NCBI GenBank assembly: GCA_052034115.1
Contig: JBPOIZ010000071.1
Location: 1 to 21,961, forward strand
Direction of reading: 5' to 3'
Length of the DNA: 21,961 bases
From: Lutibacillus sp052034115
GTDB lineage: Bacteria > Actinomycetota > Actinomycetes > Actinomycetales > Dermatophilaceae
Shown here: positions 15,337-21,961 of the stretch, piece after piece
Layout of the letters: every line of letters starts with the position of its first letter
Position numbering within the stretch: position 1 is the stretch's first letter
The notes under the pieces: model-generated
What the model was told of the DNA's origin: nothing
What the model saw: the letters and a program-made list of their open reading frames with translations, nothing else
Database searches by the model: none
Program-made: the position numbers and the translations under genes

Positions 15337-16058
15337 CAGTGGCGCCGCCCGGCGATCCGGGCGCCGATGACGACCCCTGCCAGGGCCAAGGCGCCTCCGA
15401 CGAGCGCACCGATGAGGAACGAGGCGCCTTTGTCCATGGTGAGGTTGGCGGTCGCCGTGGCGCTGGCGGCCTTCCCGGGGAAGACCCGCTGGCCGGCCGC
15501 GTCGGTCGTCGCGGCGCCGCCGGCCCCACCGACCCCAGCTCCGCCGACCCCAGCTCCGCCGACCCCAGCCCCGACGCCCGCGCCGACGAGCTCGCCCTCG
15601 GGCACGGCCACGGCGCCTCCGGTGCGGATGTCCTCGTCGACGGCGGCGAAGAACTGCCCGGCCATCTTCTTGGCTACCCCGTTGAGCATCCGCTGGCCGA
15701 CGCCGCCGATCGTCCCGCCGACGACCGCGTCGGCGTCATACGACAGCTCAGTGCCGCCGGCCGCGGTAGGCGCGAGCTTCATGAAGACGTCGGCGCTGAC
15801 CGTCCCCGGCCCGCCGGCACCGGAGGCCTTGAGGGTGAAGGCCGATGGGGGCGTGCCGTCGACCAGCGCGACCTCGCCCTCATAGGTGCCCTTGATCGCC
15901 GCCACCCCGGCGGTGATCGTCATCTTGTAATGGCTCTCGCCGATCTCGGTGAGTTTCTCGCAGCCCGGCAGGCATCGAGCCAGGACCCCCGGGTCGTTGA
16001 ACGCCGCGTAGACCTGCTCGGGCGTCGCGTTCATCGTGGCGGAGCCGGACAGCTTCAT
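15336..16058 (-). CDS. coxG: CoxG-like SRPBCC protein with C-terminal membrane anchor
   Basis: 240 residues. Residues 1-150 are a CoxG/SRPBCC domain (MKLSGSATMNATPEQVYAAF, PGVLARCLPGCEKL). A Gly/Ala/Val linker (about 155-185) holds repeated GVGGA units, and a hydrophobic helix near the C-terminus (about 212-235) ends in basic residues. CoxG in carboxydotrophs is linked to membrane attachment of CO dehydrogenase, so this protein may tether the hydroxylase or carry a hydrophobic ligand. AAGGAG lies eight bases before the ATG at 16058, and the start also overlaps the large subunit stop (ATGA). Confidence 0.88.
   Translation of the reverse strand: MKLSGSATMNATPEQVYAAFNDPGVLARCLPGCEKLTEIGESHYKMTITAGVAAIKGTYEGEVALVDGTPPSAFTLKASGAGGPGTVSADVFMKLAPTAAGGTELSYDADAVVGGTIGGVGQRMLNGVAKKMAGQFFAAVDEDIRTGGAVAVPEGELVGAGVGAGVGGAGVGGAGVGGAGGAATTDAAGQRVFPGKAASATATANLTMDKGASFLIGALVGGALALAGVVIGARIAGRRH
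15531..15575. repeat. Three tandem 15-bp units in the coxG linker
   Basis: Units 15531-15545, 15546-15560 (identical) and 15561-15575 (two differences) encode the GVGGA repeats of the linker. Frame is preserved. Confidence 0.9.
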
Positions 16059-18538
16059 GACGGGTTCTCCTTGGTCGCGCGCTGGGCTGAGTTATCAGAT
16101 GACGAACCGGTATGACGGCCGGGTGCAGAGCCGGATGTCGCCCGCCGCACCGAGGGGATCTCCCCGGCGGCGTGCCGCCGACGCAGCTCCCACAGCTCGT
16201 TGGGCGAGATGGGCATGGACGTGATGTGGAAACCCTCGGCATCCTCGATCGCCGAGGCGATGACCGCCGTGACCGGAATGCAGCCGGCCTCCCCTGCGCC
16301 CTTGACCCCGAGCGGGTTGAGCGGCGAGGGCGTCTCCAGGTGGTCGGTCTCGACGTGCGGCACCTCGGAGGCATACGGCATGAGGAAGTCCATGAACGAG
16401 GCGTTGAGCAGCTGCCCGGCCTCGTCGTAGACCATCCGCTCGTACAGCGCCCCACCGACGCCTTGGCCCACGCCACCGTGGACCTGGCCCTCGACGATCA
16501 TCGGGTTGATCAGGCGCCCGCAGTCGTGGATGACGCAGTAGCGCAGGATCCGGATTTCGGCGGTGACCGGGTCGGTCTCGACGATCGCGGCGTGCATGCC
16601 GTTGGCGAACGTCGACTGGGTCGGCGAGAAGAAGTCCCGGCCTTCCAGCCCCGGCTCGTCGTCGTCGGCGATCGGTGGCTTGGCGAAGTCGGGCACCGTG
16701 GCGAACTGCGTCGCGGCCCGGCTGGCCTCGTCGAAGGAGTAGCGCAGCGGGTTTGACAGCACCGACAGCGTGCCGAGCGGGATCGAGGTGTCGGGCGAGC
16801 CGGCCACCCGGACCACCCCGTCGACGATCTCCAGGTCGGCCTCGTCGACCTCCAAGGCGTTCGCCGCGAGCCGCAGCGCCTTGGCCCGGACGACCCGGGC
16901 GGCCAGCGCGACCGCGTTGCCGCTGACGACGGCGGCCCGCGAGGCGAAGGTGCCCACGGCATACGCCATCTTGCGGGTGTCTCCGGTGGTGACGTGGACG
17001 TCCTCGAGGCGCACGCCGAGCTCGTCGGCGACGATCTGCGCGAAGGCGGTCTGGTGGCCCTGGCCCTGGGTCGTCAATCCCGTGGCGACGTTGACCCGAC
17101 CGCTCGTCTCGACGTGGATGTGGCCGCCCTCGTAGGGCCCGACCCCCGTGCCCTCGACATAGCAGCCGATCCCGAGGCCGACCCGACGGCCCTCGGCCGC
17201 CGCGGCGGCTCGGTAGTCCTCCCACTCGTCCCAGCCGACCAACGCCTTGAGCTTGGCCAGCGACCCGGGGAAGTCCCCCGAGTCGTACTTGTACGGCCGC
17301 CCGTCCTGGAAGAGCAGCCCGTGGTCGTAGGGCATCTCCTCGGGGAGGATGAAGTTGACCGCGCGCACCTCGGTGCGGTCCATGCCGAGCGCTTCGGCGA
17401 TAGCGTCCATCGTCCGCTCCATCGCGTAGACCCCCTGCGGGCGGCCGGCCCCGCGGTAGGGCGTGACGATGACGGTGTTGGTGTAGAGGCTGAAGAACTC
17501 CACCCGGTAGGCGCCCGGCTTGTAGGGCCCGAGCAGCTGGGTCGAGGTGATGATCGGGACGATGATGCCGTATGGCGTGTACGCGCCGTTGTCGTGCCAG
17601 AACGTCACGTCCAGCCCGAGGATGCGGCCGTCGTCGTCGAAGCCGACCTTGACGTGCTGGATCTGGCTGCGTTCGTGGGTGCTGCCGATGAAGTGCTCGC
17701 GGCGGTCCTCGACCCATTTGACGTCGTGGTCGAGCAGCCGGGCGGCGAACGGCACCAGGATCTCCTCCGGCCACGGGTGCATGATCTTGGCCCCGAAGCC
17801 GCCGCCGATGTCGGGTGCGATGCACTCCACGCTGGCCAGCGGCAGGTCGAGCTTGGCAGCGACGGCCGCGCGGACCCCGGTGGCCGTCTGCGTCGAGGAC
17901 CAGACCCGCAGCATCTGGTCGTCGCCGTTCCACTGCGCCAGCACGCCCTTGCCCTCCATAGGCATGCTCGCGCTGCGGTCGATGAACAGGTCGAGCTCGA
18001 GCCGGTGGGGTGCTGCCGCGACCGCCGCCCGAGCGTCGCCGACCTCCTGGACCAGGTGCGCGGCGATGTTGCCCGGGGCGTCCTGGTGGACGAGTCGCTC
18101 GGCGGCCCGCGCCGCCTCGACACCGACGACCGGCGGCAGCTGCTGGTAGTCGACGGTGATGCGCCCGCAGGCGTCCTCGGCGACATACCGGTCGACGGCG
18201 ACGACCATGACGACCGGCTCGCCGACGTGCTTGACCTCGTCCTTGGCCAGCGCATACGTGACCATCGGGGCGGTCAGCGACGGGTGCGGGATGAGCAGCG
18301 GCAGCCGCTCGCCGACCTTGCCCGGCAGGTCCTCGTGGGTGTAGATCGCGATGACACCCTCGACGTCCAGCGCCCCGCTGACGTCGATGTCACGGATCCG
18401 TGCGTGGGCGTAGGGGCTGCGCACGAACGCCGCGTGCCACGCGTCGGTGGCGATGTCGTCGAGGTAGCGGCCCTGGCCGGACACCAGGCGCGGGTCTTCG
18501 AGCCGCTTGACCGGCGCGCCGAAGAGCTTGGTCGTCAT
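16055..18538 (-). CDS. coxL: Form-II CO-dehydrogenase-like molybdopterin hydroxylase, large subunit
   Basis: Molybdopterin-cytosine-dinucleotide subunit of the xanthine oxidase family, 827 residues. It has the N-terminal a/b hammerhead (GAPVKRLEDPRLVSGQGRYLDD), GGGFGAK (245-251), the active-site loop PYRGAGRP (360-367) and the catalytic Glu750 in GAGEAG. The loop lacks the Cys of AYxCSFR that binds copper in true CO dehydrogenase (form I), so CO is unlikely to be the substrate; hydroxylation of an aldehyde or N-heterocycle is more likely. The last 35 residues are a Ser/Arg-rich tail. The gene overlaps both neighbours by four bases (ATGA). The cluster has permease and PucR-like neighbours, which points to purine or pyrimidine type substrates; this is inference. 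Confidence 0.9.
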   Translation of the reverse strand: MTTKLFGAPVKRLEDPRLVSGQGRYLDDIATDAWHAAFVRSPYAHARIRDIDVSGALDVEGVIAIYTHEDLPGKVGERLPLLIPHPSLTAPMVTYALAKDEVKHVGEPVVMVVAVDRYVAEDACGRITVDYQQLPPVVGVEAARAAERLVHQDAPGNIAAHLVQEVGDARAAVAAAPHRLELDLFIDRSASMPMEGKGVLAQWNGDDQMLRVWSSTQTATGVRAAVAAKLDLPLASVECIAPDIGGGFGAKIMHPWPEEILVPFAARLLDHDVKWVEDRREHFIGSTHERSQIQHVKVGFDDDGRILGLDVTFWHDNGAYTPYGIIVPIITSTQLLGPYKPGAYRVEFFSLYTNTVIVTPYRGAGRPQGVYAMERTMDAIAEALGMDRTEVRAVNFILPEEMPYDHGLLFQDGRPYKYDSGDFPGSLAKLKALVGWDEWEDYRAAAAAEGRRVGLGIGCYVEGTGVGPYEGGHIHVETSGRVNVATGLTTQGQGHQTAFAQIVADELGVRLEDVHVTTGDTRKMAYAVGTFASRAAVVSGNAVALAARVVRAKALRLAANALEVDEADLEIVDGVVRVAGSPDTSIPLGTLSVLSNPLRYSFDEASRAATQFATVPDFAKPPIADDDEPGLEGRDFFSPTQSTFANGMHAAIVETDPVTAEIRILRYCVIHDCGRLINPMIVEGQVHGGVGQGVGGALYERMVYDEAGQLLNASFMDFLMPYASEVPHVETDHLETPSPLNPLGVKGAGEAGCIPVTAVIASAIEDAEGFHITSMPISPNELWELRRRHAAGEIPSVRRATSGSAPGRHTGSSSDNSAQRATKENPS

Positions 18539-19080
18539 ACCGTCGCTCCTTCCGCCCCGGTCGCGGACCCGGCCCGTTTGAGCTCAGCCGCGCGACAGAC
18601 CGCCTTGACGATGTTCTGGTAGCCGGTGCAGCGGCACAGGTTGCCCGAGATCGCCTCCCGGGCCTGCTCCGGCGTCGGGTCCGGGTTCTCCTCCAGGTAT
18701 GCCGTCACCGTGGTGAGGAAGCCCGGCGTGCAGAAGCCGCACTGCAGCCCGTGGCTGTCGATGAACGCCTGCTGCACCGGCCCGAGCTCGCCGTCGGCGG
18801 CCCCGGCAGCGGCGGCCAAGCCCTCCACGGTGGTGATCTCGTGGCCCTGCGCCGAGATCGCGAACATCAGGCAGGACCGCATGGGTTGGCCGTCGACGAG
18901 GACCGTGCACGCCCCGCACACTCCGTGCTCGCAGCCGACGTGCGTTCCGGTGAGGCGTAGGTCGTGGCGCAAGGCATCGGACAGCAGCCGCCGGGCCGGG
19001 ATGCGGACGGTGTGCCGCGCCCCGTTGACGAGCAGGCTCACGTCGTGGAGGGCCTCTCCTGACGTCGGCTGGATGGTCAT
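18535..19080 (-). CDS. coxS: 2Fe-2S subunit of the molybdenum hydroxylase
   Basis: Small iron-sulfur subunit, 181 residues. The plant-type 2Fe-2S cluster has Cys50, Cys55, Cys58 and Cys70 (CEHGVCGAC...C). The second cluster has Cys114, Cys117, Cys149 and Cys151 (CGFC and CRCTGY), next to the molybdopterin in known structures. All eight ligands are present. The ATG at 19080 overlaps the FAD-subunit stop (ATGA); a longer frame upstream is antisense noise inside that gene. It passes electrons from molybdenum to FAD. Confidence 0.93.
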   Translation of the reverse strand: MTIQPTSGEALHDVSLLVNGARHTVRIPARRLLSDALRHDLRLTGTHVGCEHGVCGACTVLVDGQPMRSCLMFAISAQGHEITTVEGLAAAAGAADGELGPVQQAFIDSHGLQCGFCTPGFLTTVTAYLEENPDPTPEQAREAISGNLCRCTGYQNIVKAVCRAAELKRAGSATGAEGATV

Positions 19081-19973
19081 CGGGCGTCCTCCGTCCGGTC
19101 CGCGGCAGCCGCCGCTATGGCGTTCGCGCCGGCCTGCTGGAGCACCCGCTCGGCGATGGCCCCGCAGAGCACCCGGCGATATTCCGCGGTCGCGTGGATG
19201 TCCCCGTCGGGGTCGACGTGGGCCTGGCAGGCGGCCGCGGCGCCGGCCCAGTCCGCAGCCGCGACGCTCGCCCCGGCCAAGACGTCGGACAGGTCGAGCA
19301 CGTCGGGCACCGCGGTGAGCGAGACGAAGGTCGCGCCCGCCTCGGTGATGACGCCGTCTGCGACGGTCACCGCGGCCGCCACTCCGGCCAGGGCGTAGTC
19401 GCCGTGCCGCCGGGCGATCTCGGCGAAGGCGGTGCCGGTGCCCGGCGCGAAGCGTCCGAAGCGCACCCCGGTGGCCAGCTCGTCCTCGGCGAGGCACGAC
19501 TCCAGCGGGCCGAGGAAGAACTCGGTGGCCGGGATCTCGCGGGTGCCGCGGACACTGCTCGCCTCGACGACGCCGCCGGTCAGCACCAGCACCGACGGCA
19601 TCTCGCCGCTGGGGTCGGCGTGGGCGATCGAGCCGACGGTGGTGCCGCGGTTGCGGATCACCGGGTGGGCCACGTTGAGCAGCGCCTGGCGCAGCAGCGG
19701 CTGGGCGGCATACGCCGCGTCGCTCTTCTCGAGCTGCGCGTGCCGGACGAGGGCCCCGATGCGGACGTGGTCGTCGGTGACCTCGATCGCGTCGAGCCCG
19801 GCCACGCCGTTGATGTCGACGAGGTGCGCGGGCGAGGCGAGCCGCATGTTGAGGATCGGGATGAGGCTTTGACCGCCGGCGAGGACCTTACCGTCGTGGC
19901 CGACCTCGGCGAGGATCGAGACTGCGGCAGCAACGCTGCGCGGTGCGTGGTACTCGAACGGTGAGGGCTTCAC
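19077..19973 (-). CDS. coxM: FAD-binding subunit of the molybdenum hydroxylase
   Basis: Medium flavoprotein subunit, 298 residues. FAD-binding motifs are AGGQS (32-36) with LIPILNMRLA following, and TVGSIAHADP (112-121, usually TIGGSIAHADP). First gene of the five-gene operon. The start is GTG at 19973, with AGGA eight bases upstream, because the family N-terminus (MKPxxFEYxxP) begins exactly there; the frame remains open upstream without meaning. The TGA overlaps the iron-sulfur subunit ATG. Confidence 0.92.
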   Translation of the reverse strand: MKPSPFEYHAPRSVAAAVSILAEVGHDGKVLAGGQSLIPILNMRLASPAHLVDINGVAGLDAIEVTDDHVRIGALVRHAQLEKSDAAYAAQPLLRQALLNVAHPVIRNRGTTVGSIAHADPSGEMPSVLVLTGGVVEASSVRGTREIPATEFFLGPLESCLAEDELATGVRFGRFAPGTGTAFAEIARRHGDYALAGVAAAVTVADGVITEAGATFVSLTAVPDVLDLSDVLAGASVAAADWAGAAAACQAHVDPDGDIHATAEYRRVLCGAIAERVLQQAGANAIAAAAADRTEDAR

Positions 19974-20095
19974 CGGACCGATCCTGCCGTGGGTTGCGGC
20001 GGTCCATCTAGTGTTCGGTGCGCTAAGTGTCGCCAGTTCCTTGGCAGGTTCTGCTAAGCCCCGGCCGCTCGATGCCGCTGACCCTTGCCCGCACA
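19974..20095 (-). promoter_or_regulatory. Probable promoter region of the hydroxylase operon
   Basis: The only gap between the permease terminator and the first hydroxylase gene, so the operon promoter should be here. It contains a direct repeat GCTAAG (about 20028 and 20054) enclosing the dyad GCCA-GTTCCT-TGGC. No clear -35/-10 pair was found. Confidence 0.35.
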
Positions 20096-20138
20096 CGCGA
20101 GTGCGGGCCACCCCACCAGGGGGTGACCCGCACTCGCG
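20096..20138 (-). terminator. 19-bp hairpin after the permease gene
   Basis: Arms 20096-20114 and 20120-20138 pair over 19 bases with one G-U/A-C-type mismatch; loop ACCAG. It starts 14 bases after the permease stop and separates it from the hydroxylase operon. No T-run follows. Confidence 0.78.
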
Positions 20139-20152
20139 CGACGGGACCGGAT

Positions 20153-21604
20153 CTAGTGCCGCGGAGTGTGCGGCTCTGTGTCGTCCTTGCCCGCGACGTC
20201 GACCGTGGGGATCGACATCATGGCCCCGAAGTGGCGGGCCTTGAGCTCCGGCGTGGCCAACGCGACGGCCAGGTGGTATGCCGCGATCGTCACGATGGTG
20301 CCCAGGGCGATGCCCTCCAGGCTGAAGGTGTCGGAGAAGACGAGCTTGGTGTTGCCGATGGCGATGATGATGCCTGCGGCGACCGGGATCAGGTTGATCG
20401 GGTTGCCGAAGTCGACCTGGTTCTCCTTCCAGATCTTCGCACCGAGCAGACCGATCATGCCGTAGAGCACCACGGTGATCCCGCCGAGCACCCCGCCCGG
20501 CACCGACGACACGAGGGCACCGAACTTCGGCGAGAAGCCGAAGAGGATGGCGATGCCCGCGGCGGCGAAGTAGGCGGCTGTCGAGTAGATCCTGGTGGCG
20601 GCCATGACGCCGATGTTCTCGGCATACGTGGTGGTCGGGGAGCCACCGACCGAGGAGGCGACCATGGTGCCGATCCCGTCCGCGGCGATGGCCCGGCCCA
20701 TGACGTCGTCGAGGTCCGCACCGGTCATCTCGGCCACGGCCTTGACGTGTCCGGTGTTCTCGGCGATGAGCGCGATGACGGCCGGGATGACGAGCAAGAT
20801 GGCCGCCATCGAGAAGGAGGGCAGATGCCAACCGACCACCGGCTTGCCGTCAACGCCGAGGGTGCCTGTGTGCTGCGGGAGTCCGAGCCAGTCCGAGGAT
20901 GCGATCCTGTCGAAGCCGGTGCGGAAGTGGGTCGTGACCTTGCCGACTGCCGGGTCGAACGAGGTGATCTGGCCGAAGACCTTGTCGAAGACCCAGGACA
21001 GGACGTAACCGAAGATGAGCGACAAGAAGATGGCGATGCGGCCGGCGAAGCCCTTCAGGGCCACGCCGCAGATGATCGCGAAGATCATGACGAGCAGGGC
21101 CACCCACTGGTCCTGGGGCCAGTAGGTGTTGGCGACCACGGGGGCCAAGTTGAAGCCGATGAGCATGACGACGGCACCGGTGACGACCGGCGGCAGGACC
21201 TTGTGCAGGATCGACGAACCGAGGAAATGGATCGCCGCGCCGACGAGGGCCAGGATCAGGCCGGCGATGAGGATAGCGCCGGTGACCGTCGTGGAGTCTG
21301 CCCCCGGCTGGTTGCGGATCGCAGCGACACCGCCGACGAATGAGGCCGACGTGCCGAGGTAGCTCGGCACGCGGCCATTGACGATGAGCAGGAACAGGAT
21401 CGTTGCGATTCCGCTCATCATGATGGCGAGCTGAGCGTCCAGCCCCATGAGCAGCGGGAAGACGAAGGTCGCTCCGAACATCGCGACGACGTGCTGCGCG
21501 CCGAGACCGATGGTCTTCCCCCAGGAGAGGCGCTCGTTGGGTGCAACAACATCGTTGGGGCCGACGGTCTTGCCGTCGCCGTGGAGCTTCCAGGTCAGGG
21601 CCAT
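20153..21604 (-). CDS. NCS2 (UraA/RutG-type) pyrimidine permease
   Basis: Nucleobase symporter of the NCS2/NAT family, 483 residues, with about 12-14 hydrophobic segments. The substrate-site Glu282 lies in AENTGHVKAV, and the family signature is ENIGVMAATR (329-338), with Glu first as in uracil transporters rather than Gln as in xanthine transporters. SVGGSPTTTYAENIG and GFSPKFGALV closely match what I remember of RutG. A hydrophilic stretch (about 205-262) makes it some 40 residues longer than UraA or RutG. ATG at 21604 has GGAGG seven bases upstream. It lies between a PucR-like regulator end and the hydroxylase operon and probably imports its substrate or a related base. Confidence 0.9.
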   Translation of the reverse strand: MALTWKLHGDGKTVGPNDVVAPNERLSWGKTIGLGAQHVVAMFGATFVFPLLMGLDAQLAIMMSGIATILFLLIVNGRVPSYLGTSASFVGGVAAIRNQPGADSTTVTGAILIAGLILALVGAAIHFLGSSILHKVLPPVVTGAVVMLIGFNLAPVVANTYWPQDQWVALLVMIFAIICGVALKGFAGRIAIFLSLIFGYVLSWVFDKVFGQITSFDPAVGKVTTHFRTGFDRIASSDWLGLPQHTGTLGVDGKPVVGWHLPSFSMAAILLVIPAVIALIAENTGHVKAVAEMTGADLDDVMGRAIAADGIGTMVASSVGGSPTTTYAENIGVMAATRIYSTAAYFAAAGIAILFGFSPKFGALVSSVPGGVLGGITVVLYGMIGLLGAKIWKENQVDFGNPINLIPVAAGIIIAIGNTKLVFSDTFSLEGIALGTIVTIAAYHLAVALATPELKARHFGAMMSIPTVDVAGKDDTEPHTPRH

Positions 21605-21869
21605 AGGTAGCCTCCTCACGTCCCCGCCGGCACGCGCGGGCGGGGTGCACACCGATGCGCCGTTGCATCCATGTGCGCCAAGTCACGTCGGATGACGTGC
21701 AGTACGGAACCTAGCGGCACGGCGACCCCCTCGGCTGGGTAAAACCTGACAGTCGCCCGGCGTGTCGTTCGTCAGGTTGTGGAAGTGGCTGCTCCGACGC
21801 GGAGCCGCGCCCTGGCCAGGAAATCGACTGGCGGACAAGGACTCCCTGTCCTGGGCGTCGCAAGAGCCC
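21605..21869 (-). promoter_or_regulatory. Permease leader and promoter region
   Basis: 265 bases without a gene. On the minus strand TAGGTT (21713-21708) is a candidate -10. Just downstream lies the palindrome CACGTC-GGAT-GACGTG (21684-21699), well placed for a repressor. Further up are AACCTGAC/GTCAGGTT inverted arms (21743-21750, 21771-21778), the hairpin GCTCCG-ACG-CGGAGC (21791-21805) and GGACA/TGTCC arms (about 21833-21852), the last two probably ending the upstream regulator transcript. Confidence 0.45.
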
Positions 21870-21961
21870 TCACAAGCCGCGCATCTGGATGACTTTCAAC
21901 GCCAGGGCCAGGGTGAGTCGTAGTTGCGGGTCGGTGGTGAACGGGCCGAGCATCTTCTCCA
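21870..21961 (-). CDS. C-terminal end of a PucR/CdaR-like transcriptional regulator (5' part outside window)
   Basis: Only the last 30 residues are seen, ending PFTTDPQLRLTLALALKVIQMRGL before a TGA at 21870-21872. The pattern DPxxRLxLxLALKxxxMxG resembles the end of the PucR C-terminal helix-turn-helix domain. PucR regulators control purine and other nucleobase catabolism and often neighbour NCS2 permeases, which supports the call. The evidence is short, so another helical protein is possible. Confidence 0.5.
   Translation of the reverse strand, partial: EKMLGPFTTDPQLRLTLALALKVIQMRGL

Noticed and set aside
16055..19973. True aerobic CO dehydrogenase (form I)
   Set aside because: The active-site loop is PYRGAGR, without the copper-binding Cys of AYxCSFR.
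21743..21778. AACCTGAC/GTCAGGTT as insertion sequence ends
   Set aside because: Only 20 bases lie between the arms and no transposase or target duplication is visible; it is at most a small hairpin or operator.
1..21961. tRNA, rRNA, CRISPR array or prophage
   Set aside because: No cloverleaf, rRNA segment, regularly spaced repeat-spacer array, integrase or phage structural gene was seen; the only tandem repeats are spacer-free.

Overview
The window is high-GC DNA with almost no gaps between genes, GTG starts, short translational overlaps (ATGA/GTGA) and long antisense shadow ORFs. This fits an actinomycete. A PIG-L deacetylase of the mycothiol-enzyme type and a classical actinobacterial MraY agree with that; a Micrococcales/Intrasporangiaceae-like host is my guess only. 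Both ends cut through a gene: a RecQ-like helicase on the left and a PucR-like regulator tail on the right.

Left part (1-8128): a RecQ-family helicase (minus, 3' end missing) diverges from a PIG-L deacetylase (plus). That gene collides tail-to-tail with an operon on the minus strand, hyuA-hyuB (ATP-dependent hydantoinase/oxoprolinase family). Upstream of hyuA lies a complete mraY outside any division/cell-wall cluster, divergent from an OsmC-family peroxiredoxin. A strong bidirectional hairpin follows the OsmC gene.

Middle (8251-14023): a two-gene minus-strand operon encodes a divergent heme-copper reductase. In subunit I the helix-VI CuB histidine and the catalytic tyrosine positions are both Asp. 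In the cupredoxin subunit all CuA ligands except Met and the backbone Glu are replaced. It looks like one of the non-canonical nitric oxide reductases. Divergent from it is a molybdate operon: an HTH-Mop regulator, then modA, modB and modC, each overlapping the next by 4 bases.

Right part (14024-21961): after a 430-base repeat-filled intergenic stretch comes a minus-strand operon in which every gene overlaps the next: FAD subunit, 2Fe-2S subunit and molybdopterin subunit of a form-II (PYRGAGR) CO-dehydrogenase-like hydroxylase, CoxG-like SRPBCC protein, and a nitrilase-superfamily amidohydrolase. Upstream, separated by a terminator, is a RutG/UraA-type pyrimidine permease preceded by a -10/palindrome arrangement, and then the C-terminus of a PucR-like regulator.

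Taken together, the right half reads as an uptake-plus-molybdenum-hydroxylase-plus-amidase route for an N-heterocycle (pyrimidine or purine is the best guess), with its own molybdate supply close by. HyuAB, an ATP-dependent cyclic amide hydrolase, may belong to the same chemistry but is 8 kb away. Across the whole window the hexamer GTATGC/GCATAC is strongly favoured over GTACGC/GCGTAC, in all frames and in non-coding DNA.
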